18,575 nucleotides of DNA. It comes from Dehalococcoidia bacterium (GTDB lineage Bacteria > Chloroflexota > Dehalococcoidia > Lucifugimonadales > SHYF01). The stretch lies in contig SHYF01000010.1 in the NCBI GenBank assembly GCA_009692985.1, forward strand, positions 1 to 18,575. Reading direction: 5' to 3'. The translations under genes were made by a program, and so were the position numbers. The notes beneath the pieces were generated by a model. That model made no database searches and was not told where the DNA came from. It worked only from the letters and a program-made list of their open reading frames with translations. This document shows, piece by piece, positions 1 through 9,927 of the stretch; the first letter of the stretch is position 1, and every line of letters begins with the position of its first letter.

Positions 1-118
1 TCTGCCGAAGCTCGTCTAGGCTAGCCCCTTGAGAATGAGCACCAGGGACGCCAGGAATGGAACCTACGCACAGGTCAGTATCTGGGTCCCCCTCTATGTA
101 GGCAGTGAATGTCCTCAT
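1..118 (-). CDS. HicB-like antitoxin (UPF0150 family), N-terminal part, cut by window edge
   Basis: An ATG at 118 opens a frame of 39 codons that runs off the left edge without a stop. The peptide begins MRTFTAYIEGDPDTDLCVGS and continues with IPGVPGAHSQGASLDELRQ. This matches the N-terminal pattern of HicB/UPF0150 proteins: a first beta strand, a (V/I)PG-x-P-G-x-H-S-QG turn, then a helix starting SLDEL. HicB neutralises HicA, an mRNA-cleaving toxin of the double-stranded RNA-binding fold, and represses their operon. A purine-rich AGGGGG lies about 7 bases before the ATG. The start is only 14 bp after the aroC stop, so the gene probably shares the aroC transcript. No hicA is visible between aroC and this gene; it could lie further left, or this could be an orphan. 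The family call is fairly secure, the function less so because only the N terminus is seen. Confidence 0.7.
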   Translation of the reverse strand, partial: MRTFTAYIEGDPDTDLCVGSIPGVPGAHSQGASLDELRQ

Positions 119-132
119 TCCGTATCCCCCTA

Positions 133-1383
133 TCACTCCCCCTGCGGCCCCAGGCCCGCCATGTAGGCGCGCCAGTTGCGTATGGTCTCTTCTATGTGGT
201 CGCCGCCGAACTTCTCCAGCATGGCGTCGGCCAGGACTGCGGCCACCATGGCCTCGCCTATGACGGCGCATGTGGGTACAAATGTGATGTCGCTGCGCTC
301 GAAGTGGGCCTTGGTCACAAACTCGCCAGTGGCCAGGTCCACAGTCTCCAGGCCATTCATCAGCGTGGCGATGGGCTTGACCATGGCCCGCACCACCAGA
401 GGCTCGCCCGTGGTCATGCCCCCCTCCAGGCCGCCGGAGTTGTTGGTGCGTCGCGGCCAGGGGCGTAGCCAGCCGCCGTCCGGAGAGCGTTCCCAATCCT
501 GGATTGGCTTGATGACATCGTGCACCTTGGAGCCTCGCAGGTCAGCCTGGGCGAAGCCCGCGCCGAACTCCACTGCTTTCACGGCGTTCATGCTCATCAC
601 AGCCGCCGCCAGCCGCGTGGTCAGCTTGCGGTCCCACTGGATATGCGTGCCCAGGCCAATGGGAGCACCCGTGGCTATCACCTCGATGATGCCGCCAACG
701 CTATCGCCTGCCTCCCGAGCAGCGTCTATGGCCTGGATCATGCGGGCGGCAGCGTCAGGGTCGGCACAGCGCACCGCCGCCATCCTGGAGCCATCCGGCC
801 TTTCCCGGTGGTATGGCGGCTGCTCCAGAGCGGCCCAGTCTATGGCATGGCTGGGCTTGGCATGGACGCCGCCGATATTGGTCACATGCCCATGAACCTC
901 GACGCCGAACTCCTCCAGAAAACGCCGCGCCACGGATCCCGCCGCCACACGAGCGGCGCTCTCCCTGGCGCTGGAGCGCTCCAGTATGTTGCGGGCGTCG
1001 GTCTGCCCATACTTGGCCGCGCCTGGGGTGTCAGCGTGGCCCGGGCGCAGCGCCGTGATCGGCTCGAACTCCACGTCGGAAGGCTCGATGCTCATTTCAT
1101 CGATCCACGGGACGCCGTCGGGGCCTTTGCCGGTGGACCAGTCCCTGTTCTCAATCCACATGGCGATGGGGCTGCCCATGGTGAGGCCGTGGCGCACACC
1201 GGACAGTATTTCGGCGTGGTCACGCTCGATCTGCATACGCCCACCACGACCGTAGCCCACTTGCCGTCGCGCCATGTCTCTGGCAATGTACTCTTCTGTC
1301 AGACGAAGCCCGGCAGGTACGCCTTCCACAATGACTGTCAGGCCCTTGCCGTGGGACTCGCCAGCGGTCAGAAATCGGAACAT
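133..1383 (-). CDS. aroC: Chorismate synthase
   Basis: Catalyses the last shikimate step, anti-1,4 elimination of phosphate from 5-enolpyruvylshikimate-3-phosphate to chorismate, using reduced FMN. The 416-residue protein has the family's N-terminal GESHGKGL (His11), the RSSARESAARVA segment that lines the FMN/substrate site, the RPGHAD loop, and the GGMTTGEPLVVR signature followed by KPIATL. The length is slightly above the usual 360-400. The ATG at 1383 has AAGGAG 9 bases upstream. Chorismate is the substrate of anthranilate synthase, whose glutaminase subunit (trpG) ends at the right edge of this window. aroE lies upstream on the same strand, separated by a 193-bp gap carrying a hairpin repeat. 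Confidence 0.97.
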   Translation of the reverse strand: MFRFLTAGESHGKGLTVIVEGVPAGLRLTEEYIARDMARRQVGYGRGGRMQIERDHAEILSGVRHGLTMGSPIAMWIENRDWSTGKGPDGVPWIDEMSIEPSDVEFEPITALRPGHADTPGAAKYGQTDARNILERSSARESAARVAAGSVARRFLEEFGVEVHGHVTNIGGVHAKPSHAIDWAALEQPPYHRERPDGSRMAAVRCADPDAAARMIQAIDAAREAGDSVGGIIEVIATGAPIGLGTHIQWDRKLTTRLAAAVMSMNAVKAVEFGAGFAQADLRGSKVHDVIKPIQDWERSPDGGWLRPWPRRTNNSGGLEGGMTTGEPLVVRAMVKPIATLMNGLETVDLATGEFVTKAHFERSDITFVPTCAVIGEAMVAAVLADAMLEKFGGDHIEETIRNWRAYMAGLGPQGE

Positions 1384-1423
1384 TTACTCAACTCCTTCTT
1401 CCCTCCACTAAGGTGGCCCTTGC

Positions 1424-1511
1424 TTCACCCCCACTCTAACTCTCCCCCGTCTAGGGGGAGAGGACAAAATCCCTTCCCCCTTAATGGAGGAAGGCGAGGA
1501 TGGTGGGTGAA
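1424..1511. repeat. Interspersed hairpin repeat, copy in the aroC/aroE gap
   Basis: The 193 bp between aroC and aroE hold no gene but do hold this repeat. Outer arms TTCACCC (1424-1430) and GGGTGAA (1505-1511) are inverted. Inside is a perfect 9-bp stem CTCTCCCCC (1440-1448) / GGGGGAGAG (1454-1462) with loop GTCTA. A second imperfect hairpin, CCTTCC (1472-1477) / GGAAGG (1489-1494), follows. The layout resembles the copies at 5868, 12203, 12756 and 15371. There is no T-run, so it is not a standard intrinsic terminator. Confidence 0.75.
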
Positions 1512-1576
1512 ACACCTGTCTAATTGCCCGCCAAGTTATTCTGTTGATAACAATCAGTAGCAGGGACTTTCCCTCT

Positions 1577-2431
1577 TCACCTTCCCATCGCCGCCAACGC
1601 CTTCCGTGCCGCCTCGAACATCACTGGCAGCGGCGCCTCCTTATCTGTCCATAGCTGGAAGGCTTCCGCCCCTTGGTATACCAGCATGGCTAGGCCACCC
1701 AGAGTAGCCGCGCCGGCTCGTCTGGCCTCCCGCAGCAGAGGCGTTTCTGGAGGATTGTACACCAGGTCGTACACTAGGGCATGGGGCGGGATGAGTTCGA
1801 CGGGCAGCGGCGACTGTCCATCGCCTTGGCTGTGCACCATGCCCAACGTCGTTGTGTTGACTATCAAATCCCAGGCGTCTCCCGCTGCCAGGGCGTCTCG
1901 CTCCATTGGAACCACTTTAGCTATCGCACCAATGCTCAACACCTGTATCAGGCGCTGCGCCCGCTCCACCGTCCTGTTGGCGATGGTCAACGACGCCACG
2001 CCCGCGCTGGCTAAAGCGTAGGCCACCGCCCGCGCGGCGCCGCCGGCACCCAGAAGCAGCACGCGTTTGCCCCTGGGATCGAATCCGCCGTCTTCCCTGA
2101 GCGCCCGTAGGAAGCCCGTTATGTCGGTGTTGTGGCCCTCTAACAGGCCGTTGCGATTGACGATTGTGTTCACCGCGCCAGTACGCTGCGCCGCCTCAGA
2201 CAAGCTGTCCAGGCTGGATCGCACCGCTTCTTTGTGAGGCACGGTGACGTTAGCGCCCAGGACGATCGGGGCGCGTAGCGATTGGATTCGCTGCGCCAGT
2301 CCCTCCGGTGGCGTCTCCCAGACAAGGTACCGGACGTCTATGCCGTAGTGGTCGAAGGCCGCCTGCTGAAAGGCGGGGGAGATGGAGTGCCCAAGGGGGT
2401 AACCAATGATTCCAACGGTGAGGGTAGGCAT
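1577..2431 (-). CDS. aroE: Shikimate dehydrogenase (NADP+)
   Basis: Reduces 3-dehydroshikimate to shikimate with NADPH. The 284-residue protein has the N-terminal substrate domain with GYPLGHSISPAFQ, the catalytic lysine in NVTVPHKE (Lys67), and the catalytic aspartate in NTDITGF (Asp103). The Rossmann nucleotide loop is GAGGAAR (about 128-134), followed by ANRT as the NADP phosphate-binding strand. NTTTLGM and YDLVYNPPETPLL follow, then GLAMLVYQGAEAFQLWT at the C terminus. The normal family length is 270-290. The ATG at 2431 has no clear Shine-Dalgarno and lies 5 bp after the ruvX stop, which suggests translational coupling to ruvX and alaS. Confidence 0.96.
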   Translation of the reverse strand: MPTLTVGIIGYPLGHSISPAFQQAAFDHYGIDVRYLVWETPPEGLAQRIQSLRAPIVLGANVTVPHKEAVRSSLDSLSEAAQRTGAVNTIVNRNGLLEGHNTDITGFLRALREDGGFDPRGKRVLLLGAGGAARAVAYALASAGVASLTIANRTVERAQRLIQVLSIGAIAKVVPMERDALAAGDAWDLIVNTTTLGMVHSQGDGQSPLPVELIPPHALVYDLVYNPPETPLLREARRAGAATLGGLAMLVYQGAEAFQLWTDKEAPLPVMFEAARKALAAMGR

Positions 2432-2436
2432 GATAG

Positions 2437-2883
2437 CTAGCCAGCAGGTTGGCGGTGGGCATCCAGGTAGCCCTGCAATATGACCGCTGCGGCAGCGGCA
2501 TCCAGGCGGGCCCTGTTCCGCGAAGGCGCGACGCCTGCCTGTCGCAGAAGGCGCTCCGCCTCAACGGTAGAGAAACGCTCGTCCCAGGTCTCCACTGGCA
2601 CCGGGCTTGCCGCTTTGAGCGCTTCGCAGAAGGCCAAGGTGCGCTTTGCCTGAGGCCCCATGCTGCCATCCAGGGATAGCGGCTCTCCCACAACTATCGT
2701 GCCCACTTCCTCCTGATGTACGAGTTTCAGTATGGCGGCGATGTCCCTTTCCAGGCCACGGCGCTCCAAGGCTGTGAAAGGCGTGGCCAGGGAGCCTTCT
2801 CTATCGCTGATGGCCAGGCCGATGCGCCGCTCTCCAACGTCAAGGCCAAGCAGCCTGGTTTTGCCATCGCCGTTGATGCTCAC
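2437..2883 (-). CDS. ruvX: RuvX/YqgF-type putative pre-16S rRNA nuclease
   Basis: RNase H-fold protein of the YqgF family, implicated in maturation of the 16S rRNA 5' end; it also carries the older name of Holliday-junction resolvase. The 148-residue protein has the expected acidic sites: Asp15 in LLGLDVGERRIGLA, Glu-Pro-Leu-Ser-Leu-Asp-Gly around 67-73 (family GLPL.xDG), DERFSTVEAE (Asp101), and RLDAAAAAVILQ (Asp128). The start is GTG at 2883, overlapping the alaS stop as GTGA, so translation is coupled. The alaS-yqgF pairing is common in bacteria. The NxxG-style loop reads GEPLSLDG instead of GLPLNMDG, a mild variation. Confidence 0.93.
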   Translation of the reverse strand: MSINGDGKTRLLGLDVGERRIGLAISDREGSLATPFTALERRGLERDIAAILKLVHQEEVGTIVVGEPLSLDGSMGPQAKRTLAFCEALKAASPVPVETWDERFSTVEAERLLRQAGVAPSRNRARLDAAAAAVILQGYLDAHRQPAG

Positions 2884-5789
2884 GAGCCTTTCGCCTGCTG
2901 CGCCACCATTGCCACCGCGGCACGCAGCGCATCATCCAGCTTGTCGGCCTGGCGGCCTCCGGCCTGCGCCATCTCCGGACGTCCACCGCCGCCGCCACCC
3001 ATCACCTTGGCGGCCTCTTTCACGACGTTGCCCGCGTGCAACCCGCGCGCCACCAGGTCCTTGGTGACCATGACAAGCAACGTGGGACGTTCCTTCACGA
3101 CTGCGCCCAGCACGACAACGCCGCTGCCCAGCTTGTCCCGCAGCCAGTCGCCGACCTCACGCAAGGCATCAGCAGAACCGACATTGGCAACTCCTGAAAC
3201 CAACTTCAGGCCGTCAGCCTCTTGCACACGCTCCAGCAGGAACTGAGCCTGCTGCCTGGAAGATGCCCGCTCATTTGCAGACACCTGGCGGCGTAGCAGC
3301 GCCAGCTCCTCCAGTAGAGTCGCAACCATTCCATCAAGCTCCTGCGGCGACGTTTCCAGCTGGCGAGCAAGCTTGCCCAAAGCCGCCGACTGCTCTCGCA
3401 CCAGAGACTCAGCGGCGCGGCCTGTGACAGCCTCGATGCGCCTCAGCCCAGCGCCGACGCTGCTCTCGCCCAGGACGTGGCAGTAGCCGATGTCGCCCGT
3501 GGCGTCCACGTGGGTGCCGCCGCACACCTCAAAGCTGAATGGCTTGGGTATGTCCGTTCGCTCCTTAGGTGAACTCAGGACAGGCTCTGAGCCTGTCGAA
3601 GGGTGGACACCAAAGGGCGACGCATGCGTCGCCCCTACGGGAACCTCCACAACGCGAACGTGGTCGCCATAGCGCTCGCCGAAGAAGGCTAAGGCGCCCT
3701 CGGCCACGGCTTGGCGATAGGTGGTCTCCCGCTTATGCACAGGCACGTTGGCGCGAATGCGGTCGTTGACCAGCGCCTCCACCTGTTGCAGCTCCTCCGG
3801 CATCAGCGGGCTGACGTGGGTGAAGTCGAAGCGCAGGCGGTCGGGGGCCACCATCGAGCCTTGCTGCCGGACATGGGTGCCCAACACCTGGCGCAAGGCG
3901 GCGTGCAGCAAGTGGGTGGCTGTGTGGTTGCGGGCACAGTCCATGCGCCGCTCGCGGTCCACGGTGGCCGTCACAATCTCGCCTAGCTGTGCAGTGCCAC
4001 GGACCACCTTGCCCTTGTGGACTATGAGGCCGGCTATGGGCGACTGCGTATCTTCCACCTGGACGAACCAGCCGGGGGCTTCTATGAAGCCGGTGTCGCC
4101 CGACTGACCGCCGCCCTCGGCGTAGAATGGCGTCTCGCGTAGGATAACCTCCACCTGCTGGCCCTCGTTTGCCATTGTCGAAGAGACGCCGTTCACCAGC
4201 AAGGCCACCACGACAGAGCGCGCGGTGGTGGCATCGTAGCCCAGGAAGCGGGTGCCAGCAATACCAAGCTCCTGGTAGACGCGTACGGCGTCCAGGCCCG
4301 TGCCGAAGCCGCCCGCGGCGCGGGCACGCTGGCGCTGGGCCGACATCTCACGCTGGAAGCCTTCCATGTCCACTTTCAGGCCGTGCTCGTTGGCGATTTC
4401 GGCGGTGACCTCTACGGGGAAGCCGTAGGTGTCCCACAATAGAAAAGCTTCGATACCTACGATTTGTTTGCTGAATCGGACTGCCTCACCTACAGTTCGG
4501 ATCTCCAACAGCGGATTGGTAAGAGCATTCAAGATTCCTTCTTCCGAGGCTCGCATAGCTGCCGGGATTTGTAAAGTTCCGCCTGTAGCTATGACATTAT
4601 ATGGACTGTCTGTCGGTTTACCCTTCACCGACGTTCCAACATCTCTATGAAGTGGAATCATTTTCTGCTCTAAGAGGGATACCCCCAATTCATATATCTC
4701 CCCAAACCGCTCCTCCTCCTGTTGCAGCATCCGCAGGATGAGCTCCCGTCCGCTGGCCAACTCCGGGTATATCGAACCCATTTGATAGATAACCACCTCA
4801 GCCACTGGTGACAGAAGACCACCCTCCACGTACTTTATTCCTAACTTGCGGCCAAAGCGTATAGCCCGCCGGATGAGCCGACGTAGGACGTAGCCCCGGC
4901 CTTTGTTGTCCGGCACCACGCCGTCGGCTATCAGGAATGCGGCGCTGCGGGCGTGCTCTGCAACAACTCGGATGGCTTTGTCTGTCTCGGCGTCCTGGCC
5001 GTATGTCTTGTTTGCCAGTCCCGCAACACGGGACACTATGGGCTGGAACAGGTCTGTCTCGTATATGGATGCCTTGCCTTGCAGTATGAGGGCGGCGCGC
5101 TCCAGGCCCATGCCCGTGTCTATGTTTGGCCTGGGCAGCGGTGTCCGCTTGCCCTGATTGTCCTGGTAGAACTGCATGAACACCAGGTTCCAAAGCTCCA
5201 GGAAGCGGCCACACGCGCAGTTGGGGCCGCATTCCGCGTCCGACTTGCCCAGGCGGCACGTCCCGCCGAAGTCGTAGTGAATCTCGCTGCACGGGCCGCA
5301 GGGGCCTTCGTCGCCAGCCGGCCCCCAGAAGTTGTCCCTCTCCTCAAACCTACGGATGCGCCGCGCAGGGATGCCCGTCTTCTGCCACAGAGCGTAGGCT
5401 TCGTCGTCGTCACGGAAGACTGTCGCCCATAGCTGCGCTGGCTTCAGCCCCATGTTCTTGGTGACGAACTCCCACCCCCAGGCGATGGCCTCTTTCTTGA
5501 AGTAGTCGCCCACGCTGAAGTTGCCAAGCATCTCGAAGAATGTGAGGTGGCTGGTGTCGCCCACGGAGTCCACGTCCGAGACTCGGAAACACTTCTGGCC
5601 GCTGGTGAGCCTTGGCTGCGGCGGCGTCATCTCGCCGGTGAAGTATGGCTTGAACTGTACCATGCCGGCGCTGGTAAGCAGCAGCGTGGGGTCGCCCGCC
5701 GGTATCAGCGACGAGCTGGGGATAAGTAGGTGGTCTTTGCCCTGGAAGAAGTCCAGGAACGCTTTTCTAATGTCTGCTGCAGTTTGCAT
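2880..5789 (-). CDS. alaS: Alanyl-tRNA synthetase with two unusual insertions
   Basis: Charges tRNA-Ala and clears mischarged Ser/Gly. The N-terminal class II core has KCFRVSDVDSVGDTSHLTFF and EMLGNFSVGDYF (motif 2 region), then GPCGPCSEIHYDFGG, and FLELWNLVFMQF. The editing domain has HTATH (around residue 620) and CGGTHV (Cys756, His760), the zinc ligands. The C-terminal C-Ala domain ends with VMGGGGGGRPEMAQAGG. At 969 residues it is about 90 longer than usual. One extra block is about 65 residues (roughly 379-446, window ~4450-4655, GC about 47% by eye against 62% next to it). A second, about residues 718-748, is encoded by palindromic repeats directly before CGGTHV. The frame is open throughout. 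The ATG at 5789 has only a weak upstream GGA; the family N-terminus MQTAADIRKAFLDFF supports this start. Confidence 0.96.
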   Translation of the reverse strand: MQTAADIRKAFLDFFQGKDHLLIPSSSLIPAGDPTLLLTSAGMVQFKPYFTGEMTPPQPRLTSGQKCFRVSDVDSVGDTSHLTFFEMLGNFSVGDYFKKEAIAWGWEFVTKNMGLKPAQLWATVFRDDDEAYALWQKTGIPARRIRRFEERDNFWGPAGDEGPCGPCSEIHYDFGGTCRLGKSDAECGPNCACGRFLELWNLVFMQFYQDNQGKRTPLPRPNIDTGMGLERAALILQGKASIYETDLFQPIVSRVAGLANKTYGQDAETDKAIRVVAEHARSAAFLIADGVVPDNKGRGYVLRRLIRRAIRFGRKLGIKYVEGGLLSPVAEVVIYQMGSIYPELASGRELILRMLQQEEERFGEIYELGVSLLEQKMIPLHRDVGTSVKGKPTDSPYNVIATGGTLQIPAAMRASEEGILNALTNPLLEIRTVGEAVRFSKQIVGIEAFLLWDTYGFPVEVTAEIANEHGLKVDMEGFQREMSAQRQRARAAGGFGTGLDAVRVYQELGIAGTRFLGYDATTARSVVVALLVNGVSSTMANEGQQVEVILRETPFYAEGGGQSGDTGFIEAPGWFVQVEDTQSPIAGLIVHKGKVVRGTAQLGEIVTATVDRERRMDCARNHTATHLLHAALRQVLGTHVRQQGSMVAPDRLRFDFTHVSPLMPEELQQVEALVNDRIRANVPVHKRETTYRQAVAEGALAFFGERYGDHVRVVEVPVGATHASPFGVHPSTGSEPVLSSPKERTDIPKPFSFEVCGGTHVDATGDIGYCHVLGESSVGAGLRRIEAVTGRAAESLVREQSAALGKLARQLETSPQELDGMVATLLEELALLRRQVSANERASSRQQAQFLLERVQEADGLKLVSGVANVGSADALREVGDWLRDKLGSGVVVLGAVVKERPTLLVMVTKDLVARGLHAGNVVKEAAKVMGGGGGGRPEMAQAGGRQADKLDDALRAAVAMVAQQAKGS
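3579..3597. repeat. Palindromic repeat unit inside alaS (GACAGGCTC arms)
   Basis: Perfect 9-bp inverted arms GACAGGCTC / GAGCCTGTC around a single T, followed by GAAGGGTGG. The sequence has the look of a dispersed palindromic element often seen between genes in Chloroflexota and other environmental bacteria (recalled, not searched). Here it lies inside the coding frame of alaS and encodes part of the extra peptide before CGGTHV. Confidence 0.75.
3615..3634. repeat. Perfect 20-bp palindrome inside alaS
   Basis: GGGCGACGCATGCGTCGCCC is its own reverse complement and is followed by CCTACGGG. On the coding strand the element reads GTAGGGGCGACGCATGCG and gives the peptide VGATHASP. It resembles a dispersed REP-like element and sits next to a second, different palindrome at 3579-3597. 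Both are read as sense codons by alaS. Confidence 0.8.
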
Positions 5790-5820
5790 GGGAGTCCAAA
5801 TCGAAACTCTTGCCCCACCC

Positions 5821-5864
5821 CAGATTCTTCAGTCGTCCCGACTTCGTCTAGGACTCCTTCAGAA
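5821..5864. repeat. Dispersed repeat-like sequence upstream of alaS
   Basis: CAGATTCTTCAGTCGTCCCG to CTCCTTCAGAA resembles a common intergenic repeat with GATTCTTCAGTCG and ACTCCTTCAGAA ends. It holds a small stem AGTCG (5831-5835) / CGACT (5839-5843). It shares the 194-bp alaS/argD gap with the hairpin repeat at 5868-5949. The family assignment is from memory only; one copy is seen in this window. Confidence 0.45.
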
Positions 5865-5867
5865 GAC

Positions 5868-5949
5868 CCCATCTCTAACTCTCCACCGCATCGAGGGAGA
5901 GAATAGTCCCTCTCCTTGCAGGAGAGGGTTAGGAAGAGGTCACTCCTAC
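5868..5949. repeat. Interspersed hairpin repeat, copy in the alaS/argD gap
   Basis: Contains a stem CTCTCC...GGAGAG starting near 5879, then a perfect 8-bp stem CCCTCTCC (5908-5915) / GGAGAGGG (5921-5928) with loop TTGCA, followed by TTAGGAAGAGGTC. The two-hairpin layout and the final AGG...GAGGTC match the copies at 1424, 12203, 12756 and 15371. No gene is seen in the rest of the 5790-5983 gap. Confidence 0.7.
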
Positions 5950-5983
5950 CCCAAGGGGGAGAAGAAGCTGCCCCGTAATGACG

Positions 5984-7164
<1,181 letters not shown>

Positions 7165-7168
<4 letters not shown>

Positions 7169-9909
7169 TTCCTCTCCTCCTGCAATAGCTGTGCCAGCGC
7201 ATGCACAGCATCTTCCAAGCTGATAAGACCGTTCTTCAGGTCCTGGAGCGCCTTCTGGATGCGTTCCAGCCGCTGGGCAGCCTCCGATATCCCAGGCGTT
7301 GGCTGGCCAGACGGCGGCGGCGGCGTCACGGTGCCTGATGGCACGCCCAGAAGCGCAGCCAATGCCCCTTCCAGAGTTGGCTCCATGACAACCTTCTTGG
7401 ATGAGGCCAAAATGACGCGCTTCAACTCAGGAAGCGCAAGGTCTTGGGCTTCCAAAAAGATAGGCTCCACGTACAGTATGGACTCGCCAATGGGGATGAC
7501 CAGCAGATTCCCCCGGATTACCTTGGAGCCTGCCTGACTCCAGAGAGTGAACTGCTGGGAAATAAACGTATCGTTGTCTATGCGCGCCTCCACTTGACTT
7601 GGGCCATCAAGCTGGACGCCGCGTGGGAATTCGAAGAGAACCAGCTTGCCGTAATCATTCCCGTCCATGCGTGCCGCCAACCAGGCCACCATGTTGGGCT
7701 TCTGCGCTGGTGTAAATGGAAGGATCAGCACGAACTCCACCCGGTCCTCTCCTGGGAGCTTCATGATGACGTAGTATGGCTCTACCCGTTGCTGCTTGTT
7801 AAGAAATATCTCCTGAGGCACGCTCCACTGGTCTTCTTTGTTGAAAAAGACCGTGGGATCTGTCATGTGGTACTGGAGGTAGGTTTCCGCCTGAACGGTG
7901 AAAAGATCCTCTGGGTAGCGGAGGTGAGCCCGCAGTAATGGCGACATCTGCTCCAGGGGCTTGAAAAGGCCGGGAAAGATAGTTTCGTAGACCCGGACTA
8001 TGGGATCCTCGGTATCAGCCACATAGAACTCCATGGTGCCTTGATAGGCGTCAATGGTCACCTTCACACTGTTCCTAATGTAGTTGAATGAGTTGTTGAA
8101 GGGACGTGAATACGGATATCGGTTTGTAACGGTGTAGGCGTCCTGGATCCACACCATACGGCCTTCCTCCACTACCATGTAGGGATCATGGTCCAGCACC
8201 AGGAAGGGCGCAATCTTTCTGATTCTGTCCTGAATATCGCGATAGTACTGGACTCTGCTCTCAGGCGTAATCTGGCCGCTGATGAGTATGTTGATGTCGG
8301 CAAACTGCCAGGCGTAGGCCAGTCGCCGGAGAGTAGAACTGAGCTTCACTCCGCCCTCACCGGCGTACTTGACATATACGGGAAGGTCTTCCACCGTAGG
8401 CCGGTCAAACTCCGCCTGGAGGCTGTTGACTATGACGTAGTTGCCCGTGTTCTCGCCAAAGTAGATCTCCGGCCTGGTGATCGGTATGGGCCCCTTGGGT
8501 GGAACGTCCTGGACAAAGAACACCGGCTTGCCATCGCCTGTGAACTCAGTTACAGGGCTGGCCGCAGCGCCGTACCCGTGGGTGTACTGTAGCCTCTGGT
8601 TGACCCACCGCTGTGCCTCAGGGGGCAGGTTTTGAGGGTATAGCTCCCGCGCGCCAATGAGTACCTGCCGGTAATCGCCGTTGACTGTGTACCGGTCCAC
8701 GTCAACGTCCTTGAAGTTATAGTACAAACGTAGATGCTGGATCTGGTTGTAGACATCCATAAGAGGCGCTGGGTCCCACAAGCGGACGTTATTTATCGTT
8801 GCTCGGTTCGCCTGAATATCGTCCACGGAGACCTCCGTCCGCGCTGAGTAGCGTCGCGGCTCCACGCGATCCAGACCAAAGGCGGCCCTGGTGAACTCGA
8901 TGTTCCTGGCTATGTATGGCTTCTCTTTTTCCAGCTCACTGGGGTTCACCGTGAATCGCTGCACGAAAGAGGGATAAAGGTTGCCTACCAGGACAAAGGA
9001 GCCAACCCATAGGGCTACTGCGCCCACAATCAGACGATTGCCACGGGGGCCCCGCAGCGCGGGCAGCAGAGTAACCAAAAGAAGGACGCCAGCTGCCACA
9101 GCAACGGCAGTGAGAAACAACTGGGCCGGCAGTCTGGCATGAACGTCTGCGTAGGTAGCACCAACAACTGCTCCAGTTTCGGAGAAGAGCAGGTCATACC
9201 GGTTCAAGAAGTGACGAAACGCCAGGTCAAAAAAGGTCAAGCTCCCCAGCACCGCCACGTGGTTCCTGATCCAAGGCGTAACCACAAATGGTACGCCGCG
9301 CAGTGATGAGTGGACCACATACACCAGCCCTGTGGCCGCCATCAGCACGACGAAAACAGTCAGAAACCAACCCTGAATCATCTCCAGCACTGGAAGCGTG
9401 AAAACGAAGAAGGAAATGTCCTTTCCGAACACCGGGTCCAAGGTGGGGCCAAAAGGCGTGGTGCTCACCAGTCTGAGCAGCAGCTCCCACTTGCCGGACA
9501 CGGTGGACCCAATGACAATGCTAGCAAGCAATGACCCAACTATAATACCCACCACCAATATCCGGTCCAGCCAGCGCAGAAACTCGGCAGGCAGGGGCAG
9601 CACAGACTCCCCACGGGCATGGCGCCGTGCCACGATTACGTTGACACTTAACAGCACACCAAACAACCCGGCCCCGGCAAGAAACAGCCAGACGCGTGTC
9701 CACAGAATCTTGGTGAATACGCTCAGAAAGCCGACGTTATCGAACCAGAGCCAGTCGGTAAAGATGGACCGCAGAACGTTGAGTCCCACCAGCAGAAGGG
9801 CAACGAATCCAATAGCCAAGACCAGCTTGAGCCACCTGCCTAACTGTCCTGGCAGCGCCGTGACACCTTCCCAGCCAGCAAATGGGGGAATCCCGCCGTT
9901 TTCGCGCAC
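7165..9909 (-). CDS. UPF0182 family multi-pass membrane protein
   Basis: Large conserved membrane protein (914 residues; family usually 850-1000) of unknown function, found mainly in Actinobacteria, Chloroflexota and Cyanobacteria. The N-terminal third has about seven hydrophobic segments, near residues 27-46, 73-94, 115-134, 180-200, 218-235, 262-284 and 292-312. Family marks follow: DWLWFDNVGF, FGKDISFFVFTLP, and NPSELEKEKPYIARNIEFT (about 322-340), leading a large extracytoplasmic domain. The tail has a proline-rich linker TPPPPSGQPTPG and a short helical segment with LISLEDAVHALAQLLQ. The start is GTG at 9909 with AAAGGAAG 9 bases upstream, 18 bp after the argB stop. It sits between argB and argD, with a 4-base overlap with argD, so it is probably co-transcribed with arginine genes. 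No link to arginine is established. Confidence 0.9.
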
Positions 9910-9927
9910 GCTAATTCACTTCCTTTC

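Noticed and set aside
520..1560. Long plus-strand open frame of 346 codons
   Set aside because: Lies antisense to aroC, whose protein is unmistakable. The translation has no family pattern and continues into a repeat.
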